Positions 1 to 7,164 are shown, numbered from the stretch's first letter. The stretch is 11,425 bases of DNA from an uncultured Gemella sp. (GCA_945869755.1 CAMBPW010000026.1:1-11425), one strand, 5' to 3'. The notes: a model not told the origin generated them from the sequence alone. Program-made: numbers and translations.

Positions 1-1113
1 TAAAACTACTTCATTATCAATTTCAGATATTTCTTTAATTACTTCTGGTATTGTTTTTTCAGTTATTAATTGATTTAATTTTATTGCTTGTTCATCGTCT
101 TTATCTTGGAATTTTAATATGTATGCACAAGTTTTTGCAAGATTTTCGTATGATAAACTTAATTCTAAACATTCACGAATAGGTTTAATAAATCTTTCAT
201 TATATCCTAATTTGCGAATAGGAGTACGACAAATTCTTGCTACGTCATCAACAATAAGTTTGTTTTCAAATCTTTTAATTGTTTTTTCACGATATTGTTT
301 AATTTCTTCTCTATCAAAATTCCATTTTTTTATTAACAGTTCGCTTGTTTCTTCTAGTACTTTTATAAAATGAGATCTAACCTCTTCGTTAATTGCTCCT
401 TCTGATACAAGTTTTAATCCTTTGTAATTAGCTACATAACTTAGAGCAGCGTGTCCAGTGTTTACTGTAAATAATTTTCTTTCGATAAATGGATTTAAGT
501 CATTAACATAGTGAACGCCATTTATTTTTTTATTGTTTTCAACTTTTAATTTATTTTCTTCAATTACCCATTCACAAAATTTTTCTACTTCCACTAATAA
601 GTAGTCGTCATGTTTTTGAGCAGGAACAATTCTGTCTACTGCTGAATTAGGGAATCCTACATATTGTTCTATAAATTTTTGTTCTTCTTCTGTCAAATGA
701 TTGAAAATTTCTTTTCTCAAAAAGTTTGTTCCTTCAATCATATTTTCACACGCAATTATATCAAGAAGTTTTGTATTGTTATTTGCTACTTTTCTTTTTA
801 GACCTTGTGCTATATCTTTTGCGATAATAGGTAATACGTTTGGACCTATTGAAGTTGTAATAAGTGTAACTTCTTCGATTTTTTCGTATAATTTTTCTTT
901 TTCTGTCGCTATATTTATACCATCAAAGTTTGTTATAATTTGTTCTTCTACAACATTATCTAAAATTTTTATAGTATAACTTTCACGATTCTTTAAATCA
1001 TTTACTACGTTCTCGTTAATATCTACAAATGTAACATGATAGTTTGAATTATTAAGTAGTTGAGCGATAAATCCTCGACCTATATTTCCAGCACCAAAAT
1101 GTAAATTTTTCAT
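1..1113 (-). CDS. mtlD: Mannitol-1-phosphate 5-dehydrogenase (3' end cut by window)
   Basis: This cytoplasmic enzyme oxidises mannitol-1-phosphate to fructose-6-phosphate with NAD+, the step that follows PTS uptake of mannitol. Translated from the reverse strand it begins MKNLHFGAGNIGRGFIA, with the dinucleotide-binding glycine motif GAGNIGRG at residues 7-14. The motif KLFTVNTGH at 213-221 carries the Lys, Asn and His (K213, N218, H221) expected in the active site of polyol-specific long-chain dehydrogenases. A total of 371 codons are visible with no stop. Family members have about 370-385 residues, so only a short C-terminal tail lies beyond position 1. The ATG is preceded by GAGGTG at good spacing. 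It starts 17 nt after mtlF stops and is the last gene seen in the mtlA-mtlR-mtlF-mtlD cluster, so it is very probably cotranscribed with mtlF. Identity is firm. Confidence 0.96.
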   Translation of the reverse strand, partial: MKNLHFGAGNIGRGFIAQLLNNSNYHVTFVDINENVVNDLKNRESYTIKILDNVVEEQIITNFDGINIATEKEKLYEKIEEVTLITTSIGPNVLPIIAKDIAQGLKRKVANNNTKLLDIIACENMIEGTNFLRKEIFNHLTEEEQKFIEQYVGFPNSAVDRIVPAQKHDDYLLVEVEKFCEWVIEENKLKVENNKKINGVHYVNDLNPFIERKLFTVNTGHAALSYVANYKGLKLVSEGAINEEVRSHFIKVLEETSELLIKKWNFDREEIKQYREKTIKRFENKLIVDDVARICRTPIRKLGYNERFIKPIRECLELSLSYENLAKTCAYILKFQDKDDEQAIKLNQLITEKTIPEVIKEISEIDNEVVL

Positions 1114-1130
1114 TTTTTCACCTCGTAAAA

Positions 1131-1571
1131 TTATTCTGCAGATAGTAATTCAATAATTTCTTCTTCTGAAGTTGCACTAACTAACTTCACAACATTTTGT
1201 TCGTCAGAACAGAAAATTGCTATTTTTGATAATAGTTCTAAATGTTCTCCGTCTTTTCCTGCAATTCCAAATACTATAAATACTAATTTATCTTCTGTAT
1301 CATTTTCATCAGCAAAAGAAACTCCACCAGGAATTTGTACTACAGAAAGTCCAGTATTTTTAATAGATTTTTTAGCATCATCAGTTCCGTGTGGAATGGC
1401 GATAAAGTTCCCCATATATGTAGAAACTATTTTTTCACGTTCAAGCATTGCGTCAACATATTCAGCTTCAACGTAACCATTTTTAACTAAAATTTCTCCA
1501 GCTTTAACAATAGCATCTTTTTTTGTAGTAATTTCTTGTCCTAGTAAAATATCTTTATTTGTTAATAACAT
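1131..1571 (-). CDS. mtlF: PTS mannitol-specific enzyme IIA component
   Basis: This is a soluble phosphocarrier of 146 aa that takes a phosphoryl group from HPr and passes it to the EIIB domain of MtlA. It is a standalone EIIA, unlike the Escherichia coli protein in which EIIA is fused to EIICB. The active-site motif GNFIAIPHGTDD places the phosphorylated histidine at residue 61, followed by the conserved VVQIPGGVSF strand at about 79-88. The length matches stand-alone mannitol EIIA proteins of Bacillales. AGGAG lies just upstream of the ATG, and the gene starts 10 nt after the mtlR stop, which indicates translation from one mRNA. In Bacillus subtilis the homologue also donates phosphate to the regulator MtlR, linking transport activity to transcription. 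The same is likely here because MtlR keeps the acceptor cysteine. Confidence 0.96.
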   Translation of the reverse strand: MLLTNKDILLGQEITTKKDAIVKAGEILVKNGYVEAEYVDAMLEREKIVSTYMGNFIAIPHGTDDAKKSIKNTGLSVVQIPGGVSFADENDTEDKLVFIVFGIAGKDGEHLELLSKIAIFCSDEQNVVKLVSATSEEEIIELLSAE

Positions 1572-1581
1572 AATTTATCTC

Positions 1582-3561
1582 CTAATTAATTTGTTTATAT
1601 TTTCTCATTATTAATTCTAATTTTGTTTTTATAAAATCAGTGTCTTTACTAATAAGTGCATTTTTTAACACTTTATCGTCTAAAATTGCAATACTTATTT
1701 GTCCTAAAAGTTCAGTGTATTCATTTTTATTTGGGCTAACCATTATAAAAAATATTTTTACTTCCTCATCATCACCTAAAACATTTTCCATTATAATACT
1801 ATTTTTTAAATAATTAATAATAATAAAAGGTTGTTTGTAATCATTGTCTAATGTATGGAATAATGCTAGATTAGTATTTGGAATAACTACGGAACTTTTT
1901 TGATGTCTATTAATAAGATTTTTCGTTAAAATCTTTTTATGACAAATACTAAATTTTTCATAGTTTGTTAAACTTTCTAAAATAATATTTTTTATATTAT
2001 AATTTTCAATATTTTGATTTTGAATTTCTACATTATTTATAATATCTTGAATAAAAGAGTAATCTTTTTTAATATCATTGTTTTCTTTATAAGTAATTTT
2101 TTTGAAACTGCGAATATTCATTAGTTTATTTTTAATAGTTTTTATATCTTCATTCCGTAAAATAGTAGGAACTAAAATATAATCTATATCATAATCTAAT
2201 TTTACAGTAGATATTATTAAATCATAATCATTTTTTAAATCTTCTTCTAGTTTAGATGGGATAGAATATTCTAAATTTTTAATTTCAGGAATATTTTTTC
2301 TAATTAAACTACCTAAAATTTTAGAACTACCTATACCACTGGAACATATAACTAATGCTCGTACAAAATTTTCACGATAAATTTGTTCATAACTAGAAGC
2401 AAAATGTAAAACTATGTAGCTAAGTTCAGTAGAACTGAAATTTATTTCGTTAAATATTTCTAATAATTCACTTTTAATAATTAAGTAAAGTTCATTATAA
2501 TTTTGTAGAACAAAATCTTGTAAGTCATTATTTTCTTCAACTAATTTTAACTGATACCTCTTAATTGCAGATTCAATATGTATAATTAGTCCACTTGCTA
2601 AATTAACATCAGTAGAAAAATCTATTCCACTTGCATTGCTAATATTTTTAATTAATAAGTTTACTTTATATATTAAAGTATAAGAATATTTATCGTTAAA
2701 ATATGAAACTTGTTCAATTAATTTACAAGTTTTTAATATTTTAATTAAAAATAACTTTGTTAGATTATCATTTTCAAAATCGGTATATTTTTTTGATGCT
2801 TCTAATAGTTCTGTAATATACTCGTTTTCTTTAGTAGAATAATTTTCGATAAAACTTTCATTAAGCATAAAATTACGGACAAATGAAATATTAAGACTAA
2901 TAAGAATTTTCTTTATACTAGAATCTGTGTATAAATGGAAAATTTGCAAATCTCTATTTTCACTAAAGAAAGTTTTTAAAAAAGAATAATCTAAAAATTT
3001 AGTGAATGGATTAGTTGAAATATTTTCATTAGAAGTTAAGAACGTAAAAAATTCATTATCTTTTATTTCATTACATAATATAGAGATAAGTAAAATCCTT
3101 TTATTTACTTCATTTCCTATTAAAGAAATACCAGCTCCTTTTTTTCTATTAATAGATATTTTATAATCTATTAAAATTTTTTCAATATTTGTTAGAGAGG
3201 AAACTATAGTATTATAGCTAAGAAAAAATTTTTCTGACAATTCTTTTATTGAAGTTTCTTCTTCAAATAATAAATTACAAAGAATAATATTCACTTTATT
3301 AAGATGATTGTAACCTTGTTCTATAGATGTATCTAATAAAGAAATGTCAATTTTAGATGTATCACCAATAATTTTATATTTAGATTTTTCTTTTATGAGT
3401 TCTAAATTTTCTTTTTTTAATGATAATTGTAAATTTTTAATTTCACGATATAGTGTGCGTTCTTTAATTTTACTAAGTTTAATTAAATCTTTTATACTTA
3501 AAGGGTCTTTATTGTTTATTAATATATTTAGAAGAATTTTTTCTCTTTCATTTAGTATCAT
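1582..3561 (-). CDS. mtlR: MtlR-type PTS-regulated transcriptional activator of the mannitol operon
   Basis: This multidomain activator has 659 aa from the ATG at 3561. In order it has an N-terminal helix-turn-helix (about 3-60), a second Mga-type helix-turn-helix (about 88-148), PRD1 (about 185-290), PRD2 (about 295-398), an EIIB-like domain (about 400-490) and an EIIA-like domain (about 520-655). PRD2 keeps both likely phosphorylation histidines, H328 in LIIHIE and H386 in IVLHFA. The EIIB-like domain has C406 in VICSSGIGSS, and the EIIA-like domain has a candidate H569 in TNLALFHT. PRD1 shows no histidine at the equivalent places. A TTG seven codons upstream (3582) is open but lacks a ribosome site, whereas GGAG lies 7 nt before the ATG at 3561, so I chose the ATG. 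In B. subtilis, HPr phosphorylation of PRD2 activates MtlR and phosphorylation of the EIIB-like cysteine silences it. I infer the same logic. The gene ends 10 nt before mtlF. Confidence 0.95.
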   Translation of the reverse strand: MILNEREKILLNILINNKDPLSIKDLIKLSKIKERTLYREIKNLQLSLKKENLELIKEKSKYKIIGDTSKIDISLLDTSIEQGYNHLNKVNIILCNLLFEEETSIKELSEKFFLSYNTIVSSLTNIEKILIDYKISINRKKGAGISLIGNEVNKRILLISILCNEIKDNEFFTFLTSNENISTNPFTKFLDYSFLKTFFSENRDLQIFHLYTDSSIKKILISLNISFVRNFMLNESFIENYSTKENEYITELLEASKKYTDFENDNLTKLFLIKILKTCKLIEQVSYFNDKYSYTLIYKVNLLIKNISNASGIDFSTDVNLASGLIIHIESAIKRYQLKLVEENNDLQDFVLQNYNELYLIIKSELLEIFNEINFSSTELSYIVLHFASSYEQIYRENFVRALVICSSGIGSSKILGSLIRKNIPEIKNLEYSIPSKLEEDLKNDYDLIISTVKLDYDIDYILVPTILRNEDIKTIKNKLMNIRSFKKITYKENNDIKKDYSFIQDIINNVEIQNQNIENYNIKNIILESLTNYEKFSICHKKILTKNLINRHQKSSVVIPNTNLALFHTLDNDYKQPFIIINYLKNSIIMENVLGDDEEVKIFFIMVSPNKNEYTELLGQISIAILDDKVLKNALISKDTDFIKTKLELIMRKYKQIN

Positions 3562-3589
3562 ATTTTTACTCCGTAATAACAATGTTTTT

Positions 3590-3617
3590 ATTATTTTAAC
3601 ATAGTATTTGTAATCAA
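3590..3617 (-). promoter_or_regulatory. Possible secondary promoter for mtlR
   Basis: On the reverse strand TTGATT (3612-3617) and AATAAT (3590-3595) are separated by 16 bp, just downstream of the mtlA terminator hairpin and about 30-55 bp upstream of the mtlR ATG. Such a promoter would let the regulator be made without full mtlA transcription. The region is so A+T-rich that a chance match is quite possible. Confidence 0.3.
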
Positions 3618-3639
3618 TAAAAATTATTGAACTAAAAAG

Positions 3640-3685
3640 AAAAGTGGAGCAGTTTTCGCCTAAACGAATTTCTGCCCCAGCTTTT
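3640..3685 (-). terminator. Hairpin terminator/attenuator between mtlA and mtlR
   Basis: Arms at 3640-3652 (AAAAGTGGAGCAG) and 3672-3685 (CTGCCCCAGCTTTT) pair with one bulge. An inner TTCG/CGAA stem tightens the loop. The single A-C mismatch on the plus strand becomes a G-U pair when read on the minus strand, and the minus-strand 3' side runs into a T-rich stretch, so it acts on transcripts coming out of mtlA. It begins 10 nt after the mtlA stop. Some readthrough is presumably needed to express mtlR-mtlF-mtlD, unless a second promoter does so. Confidence 0.75.
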
Positions 3686-3694
3686 TAATTAAAA

Positions 3695-5101
3695 TTATTT
3701 TAATTTTTCTACTATTTCATCGTATTTAGGACTGTTTAAGAAGTTATCAACTGAAACGTGAATAGCATTTTTATTCATTCCTTTTGCACGAGGAGTAAGT
3801 TCGTTTTGAGTTACTATTAATACTTTTTCTCCGTCTACTAAATTTCTAATAGCAGTATTTATAACTTCAAGATTTATTCCAGCTTTGTTAATTTTGTTTC
3901 GTAATATTGATGCTCCCATTGCACTGCTTCCCATTCCTGCGTCGCAAGCAAAAATTACTTTTTCTACTTCTTTGTAAGAAATAGTTTCAACTTTTTCTTC
4001 AACAGTTTGACCTTTTGATTCAGCTTTCATACTTTGTACTTTGCTTTGAGCAGCAGCTAAATCACCAGTTGCATTTTTATCACGTTTTAAAATAACACTT
4101 GAAATTAAGAATGTTACAATTGTCGCAACAGCAACACCAGAAGAAACAGCGAAGTAGCTACCTGGAGCTGTTTGTCCTATAATTGCAAATATACTTCCTG
4201 GTGAAGCAGGGGCACGTAAACCAGCATCTAGTGCTTGGAATGTAGCAGTTCCACTTACACCACCAGCGATTGCTGCGATAATTAATGAAGGCTTCATTAA
4301 AATGTATGGGAAGTAAATTTCGTGAATACCACCGAAGAAGTGAATAATTCCAGCACCGTAAGCTGAAGATTTAGAACTTCCTTTACCGAATATCATATAC
4401 GCAGCTAAAATTCCAAGACCAACACCAGGGTTAGCTTCTAATAAGAATAAAATTGATTTTCCAGCTTCTTGTGTGTGAATAGTAGCTAACGGAGTTAAAA
4501 TTCCGTGATTAATTGCATTATTTAAGAATAAAATTTTTGCAGGTTCAATAAATATGTTAGCTAATGGTAATAAGTTAGCTTGAATAATTGCGTCAGCACC
4601 TGAACTTAAAACAGATGTTAAACCTTTAATGAATGGTCCTACTCCGTAATATCCTCCTATTGATAAGAAGAATCCCATAAATCCAAGAGAGAAATTGTTA
4701 ATTAACATTTCAAAACCTGTAGGAATTTTTGGTTGTACCGCATTGTCAAATTTTTTCATTAAAACAGCAGCGATAGGCCCCATAATCATTGCACCTAGGA
4801 ACATTGGAGTTCCAGCTGCACCGATAATAACCCCAGTAGTAGCAATCGCAGCAGTAACTCCACCACGTTGACCGTGAATGTTATAACCAGCTGTGTAAGC
4901 TATTAATAAAGGTAATAAATACGTAATCATTGGACCAACTAAAGCAGCTAAACTTTCATTTGGTGTCCAACCTGTTGGAATAAATAATGCAGTAATGAAT
5001 CCCCATGCGATAAATGCACCGATGTTAGGCATTACCATACTAGAAAGTGCAGTTCCAACTTTTTGAACAAGAACTTTTGCACTGTTGTTATTGTTACTCA
5101 T
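3695..5101 (-). CDS. mtlA: PTS mannitol-specific enzyme IICB component
   Basis: This is a membrane transporter of 468 aa that imports mannitol and phosphorylates it to mannitol-1-phosphate. The N-terminal IIC domain (about 10-338) is strongly hydrophobic. It contains the family signatures MVMPNIGAFIAWG (22-34), NHGILTPL (198-205) and GGIHEIYFPY (257-266), the last carrying the substrate-site glutamate E261. A charged linker (about 340-378) leads to the IIB domain, with the phosphocysteine at C386 in FACDAGMGSS. The length agrees with Bacillales EIICB proteins, and the EIIA partner is encoded separately as mtlF. AAAGGAG precedes the ATG by 10 nt. It is the first gene of the mannitol cluster, behind an activator-type promoter (5163-5191), and is followed by a hairpin, so its transcript may be more abundant than the rest of the operon. 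Confidence 0.98.
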   Translation of the reverse strand: MSNNNNSAKVLVQKVGTALSSMVMPNIGAFIAWGFITALFIPTGWTPNESLAALVGPMITYLLPLLIAYTAGYNIHGQRGGVTAAIATTGVIIGAAGTPMFLGAMIMGPIAAVLMKKFDNAVQPKIPTGFEMLINNFSLGFMGFFLSIGGYYGVGPFIKGLTSVLSSGADAIIQANLLPLANIFIEPAKILFLNNAINHGILTPLATIHTQEAGKSILFLLEANPGVGLGILAAYMIFGKGSSKSSAYGAGIIHFFGGIHEIYFPYILMKPSLIIAAIAGGVSGTATFQALDAGLRAPASPGSIFAIIGQTAPGSYFAVSSGVAVATIVTFLISSVILKRDKNATGDLAAAQSKVQSMKAESKGQTVEEKVETISYKEVEKVIFACDAGMGSSAMGASILRNKINKAGINLEVINTAIRNLVDGEKVLIVTQNELTPRAKGMNKNAIHVSVDNFLNSPKYDEIVEKLK

Positions 5102-5130
5102 AATAACTAATCTCCTTTAATTTTTTATTT

Positions 5131-5145
5131 ACTTGCTTTGCAAGT
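5131..5145 (-). repeat. Inverted repeat in the mtlA leader
   Basis: ACTTGC (5131-5136) and GCAAGT (5140-5145) are perfect complements around a 3-nt loop. On the minus strand the repeat lies about 10-25 nt downstream of the predicted mtlA transcription start and about 12 nt upstream of the ribosome binding site. It could be a 5' stabilising hairpin in the mRNA or a DNA operator. It is too far from the Shine-Dalgarno sequence to hide it directly. Confidence 0.5.
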
Positions 5146-5162
5146 TTATTATTTATAATTAA

Positions 5163-5191
5163 ATTATATATACAAAGATGTTGATGCACAA
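5163..5191 (-). promoter_or_regulatory. mtlA promoter (-35 TTGTGC, -10 TATAAT)
   Basis: On the reverse strand a perfect -10 TATAAT (5163-5168) is preceded by exactly 17 bp and a poor -35, TTGTGC (5186-5191). Transcription would start near 5156, giving a leader of about 54 nt. A consensus -10 with a weak -35 that is overlapped by an inverted repeat is typical of activator-dependent promoters, and MtlR is the obvious activator. The whole intergenic stretch 5102-5295 contains no CG dinucleotide, so there is no canonical CcpA cre site in it. Confidence 0.75.
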
Positions 5192-5198
5192 TATCAAC
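5180..5198. promoter_or_regulatory. Inverted repeat over the mtlA -35 (candidate regulator site)
   Basis: GTTGAT (5180-5185) and ATCAAC (5193-5198) are perfect 6-bp inverted arms with a 7-bp spacer. The spacer contains the mtlA -35 hexamer. A protein bound here would contact or block RNA polymerase at this promoter. Which protein binds cannot be told from the sequence. Confidence 0.5.
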
Positions 5199-5200
5199 TA

Positions 5201-5220
5201 TGACAAAATAATTTTTGCCA
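5201..5220. promoter_or_regulatory. Candidate MtlR box upstream of the mtlA promoter
   Basis: TGACAAAA (5201-5208) and TTTTGCCA (5213-5220) form an inverted repeat with 7 of 8 positions matching and a 4-bp spacer. Both halves contain TGNCA, the core of the Bacillus MtlR operator TTGNCACA-N4-TGTGNCAA, but the two cores here are 2 bp further apart. It lies at about -46 to -65 relative to the predicted mtlA start, a normal place for an activator site. The assignment to MtlR is inference. Confidence 0.5.
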
Positions 5221-5238
5221 TACTGAAACAAAATTAAA

Positions 5239-5267
5239 TTGCTAAAATAATTTTAGTTTAGTATAAT
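5239..5267 (+). promoter_or_regulatory. Promoter of the 168-aa membrane protein gene
   Basis: TTGCTA (5239-5244) and a perfect TATAAT (5262-5267) are 17 bp apart, placing transcription start near 5274 and leaving a short leader of about 22 nt with GGGAG at 5282-5286. It diverges from the mtlA promoter, with 47 bp between the two -35 boxes. Confidence 0.7.
5242..5256. promoter_or_regulatory. 15-bp perfect palindrome in the -35/-10 spacer
   Basis: CTAAAAT (5242-5248) and ATTTTAG (5250-5256) are perfect inverted arms around one central base. The palindrome overlaps the last bases of the -35 and fills most of the spacer of the promoter for the 168-aa gene, which is the classic position of a repressor operator. 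A+T richness raises the odds of chance, but the flanking C and G are also paired. Confidence 0.5.
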
Positions 5268-5295
5268 AAAATTATTAAAATGGGAGAAAGAAATT

Positions 5296-5802
5296 ATGGA
5301 TAATTACGATATTAATGAATTAAAAAATAGATTTTCCAAAAATATATTAGAAAATGAAGGCAAAGGGAAAAAATATGCAAAATACATGCTTATACCTGCG
5401 GGTATATATTTTGCATATTCAGTTTTATATGGACTAGAAGATATATTTACATTTTCTATACGATTAATAGCAATATTTTTAATAAGTTTTTTAGTTATTT
5501 CAATATATTTACTTTATAGTGGAGTTCATGCAGATAGAAAATTTATTAAAGAAATGAATGAAGCTACAATTATCTTTAGAGAAGATAATAATGCAGAAAA
5601 ATTGTTTAATAGTTTAATTAAAATTTATAGCAAGACATATAGTGTACATATAATTAATTTATGGAAAATTAATATTGCAGATTCGTTAGTTCTACAAAAT
5701 AAAAAAGATGATGCTAAAATTATGATAGATAGCATCGTTACACTTGATAACAATTTAATTTTAGAAATAGAGAGAATAAAAAAACAAATTGAAAAGTATT
5801 AG
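5296..5802 (+). CDS. Uncharacterised protein with two membrane segments and a helical cytoplasmic tail
   Basis: I do not recognise this 168-aa protein. The N-terminal 29 residues are charged and hydrophilic. Two hydrophobic segments follow (about 30-47 and 53-76), and then a hydrophilic, probably all-helical tail (77-168) ends in an acidic-basic helix. The basic stretch KGKKYAKY before the first segment suggests that both ends lie inside the cell. The tail, with LFNSLIKIYSKTYS and then a second helix pair containing QNKKDDAKIMIDSIV, resembles a pair of TPR-like helical hairpins, but no repeat signature is clear. The ATG is well supported by GGGAG 9 nt upstream and by a clear promoter. It is monocistronic: it diverges from mtlA and is closed by a strong terminator. 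There is no sequence link to mannitol use apart from its position. Confidence 0.75.
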   Translation: MDNYDINELKNRFSKNILENEGKGKKYAKYMLIPAGIYFAYSVLYGLEDIFTFSIRLIAIFLISFLVISIYLLYSGVHADRKFIKEMNEATIIFREDNNAEKLFNSLIKIYSKTYSVHIINLWKINIADSLVLQNKKDDAKIMIDSIVTLDNNLILEIERIKKQIEKY

Positions 5803-5805
5803 AAA

Positions 5806-5843
5806 AATATCCCAAAAAAGATTAATAACTTTTTTGGGATATT
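5806..5843. terminator. Bidirectional intrinsic terminator between convergent genes
   Basis: Arms at 5806-5820 and 5829-5843 are perfectly complementary over 15 bp (AATATCCCAAAAAAG on the left) with an 8-nt loop. T-rich sequence follows on both strands. It starts 4 nt after the stop of the 168-aa gene and ends 8 nt before the stop codon of the convergent permease gene, so it can terminate both. Confidence 0.92.
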
Positions 5844-5850
5844 ATTTTAA

Positions 5851-7164
5851 TTAATATATAAAACTTGCTACTATTAACATTATAATTAAAGCAAAAATAT
5901 GTCCGATATTTACAATCCAAAATGAATGTTTAAAACCACGTTTTATACTTAATCCAGCAAGAGTATTAAATGTAATCATTACTCCTGATTGAGGAACTAC
6001 AGTTAAACAAGCTGAAGCAACTACTACAACACGATGTAGAAGTTCTGGATCAATACCTAATGCCATATATTGTGGAATAAAACTGTTCATAGAAATTCCA
6101 ATTGCACCAGAAGATGAACCAGTAATCGCACTTAATAGTGCCGTTACTAAAGCTAAACTAATTAATGGAGAATTAGAAATACTAGATATTCCATTTTTAA
6201 TTAATTCAAATCCACTAGCAGAAGTTAAAACTGTTCCAAATGCTACTGAACTAGATGTAGCGAATGCGGGAATAACAGAGCTAATTGTTCCACTATTTAA
6301 AGTATCTTGTTGATTAGTTATATTTTTTCTAAATAAAAAAGCAGATAAGAAAATTGCGATAGTAAGAGCTATTAAAACAATGTTTTTTACATCTTTGAAA
6401 ATAAAAATAATTATTATAAGAACTATAATTGGTAAAATACTTGTTCCGATATTTAATTTATAATTTACATTTGTAAACTTATCTTCTTTATTATCAAGTT
6501 GCATATTAAAATATTCATTATTTGCGATACTTTTATTTAAAGTTATTTTCATATATAAAAGTCCGAAAATTAAAATTGCAAAACTTCCTATAATACTTAA
6601 TAATGGTGCTGCTGTTAAGTTAGTACCTAATATTTTTGTAGGAATTGTATTATGTATTGATGGAGTAGCAGGTAACATTGTCATAGTGTATGTGCTTGCT
6701 CCTAAAAATACAGGAATAGGGAATAATTCCCAATTTATATTTAATTCTTTGAAAAGAGGTCTTGCAAGAGGAATTATTGCAAAAATAACTATAAAAATAC
6801 TTATACCACCATAAGTTAAAATAGATGAAATAATTGTAATTGATAATAACACTTTAAAAGGACTATCTTTACCTATTTTTTCTAAAATATAATTTGCAAT
6901 AGTAGAAGTAGCACCACCACGTTCCATATAGTTAGCTAAAATAGAACCTAATATGAATATTGAAAAATTGTTTATTAAAAAATTACACAACGCAACTATG
7001 TATGATTTTTCTTTTCCTAATAAAGTTTCAAATATATTCATTTCATTTGTTAAAATAACAATTAAAATTGTTAGTGGAGCAGCTATAATTATATTAAGAC
7101 CTTTTGCTGTAAAATAAATGATAGCAAATATTGCTAAAATAATACCTATCGTTGAAATAGACAA
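5851..7164 (-). CDS. GntP-family permease, substrate uncertain
   Basis: This is a polytopic membrane transporter of 437 aa, probably a secondary carrier for a carboxylate or sugar acid such as gluconate or 3-hydroxybutyrate. Many hydrophobic segments span the length, with a hydrophilic loop at about 209-238. Family-like motifs include TYGGISIFIVIFAIIPLARPLFKE (first part 117-130), TMTMLPATPSIHN (160-172), ITGSSSGAIGI (347-357), GIDPELLHRVVVVAS (370-384) and PQSGVMIT (391-398). The start is TTG. AAGGAGG lies 8 nt upstream in exact register, and the next in-frame ATG would remove 41 residues including the first membrane segment, so TTG is preferred. A near-consensus promoter drives it. No catabolic enzyme adjoins it, so the substrate cannot be inferred from neighbours. 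The family call is good; the substrate is unknown. Confidence 0.85.
   Translation of the reverse strand: MSISTIGIILAIFAIIYFTAKGLNIIIAAPLTILIVILTNEMNIFETLLGKEKSYIVALCNFLINNFSIFILGSILANYMERGGATSTIANYILEKIGKDSPFKVLLSITIISSILTYGGISIFIVIFAIIPLARPLFKELNINWELFPIPVFLGASTYTMTMLPATPSIHNTIPTKILGTNLTAAPLLSIIGSFAILIFGLLYMKITLNKSIANNEYFNMQLDNKEDKFTNVNYKLNIGTSILPIIVLIIIIFIFKDVKNIVLIALTIAIFLSAFLFRKNITNQQDTLNSGTISSVIPAFATSSSVAFGTVLTSASGFELIKNGISSISNSPLISLALVTALLSAITGSSSGAIGISMNSFIPQYMALGIDPELLHRVVVVASACLTVVPQSGVMITFNTLAGLSIKRGFKHSFWIVNIGHIFALIIMLIVASFIY

Noticed and set aside
119..979. Two plus-strand open frames (119-373 and 701-979) opposite mtlD
   Set aside because: They lie antisense inside a clearly conserved mtlD, lack ribosome sites, and have compositions typical of reverse-strand shadows.
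3562..3582. Upstream TTG as the start of mtlR
   Set aside because: There is no Shine-Dalgarno before it, while GGAG is well placed before the ATG at 3561, where the helix-turn-helix domain begins.
3344..3604. Plus-strand open frame of 86 codons opposite the start of mtlR
   Set aside because: It overlaps the conserved helix-turn-helix coding part of mtlR and has no ribosome site or promoter.
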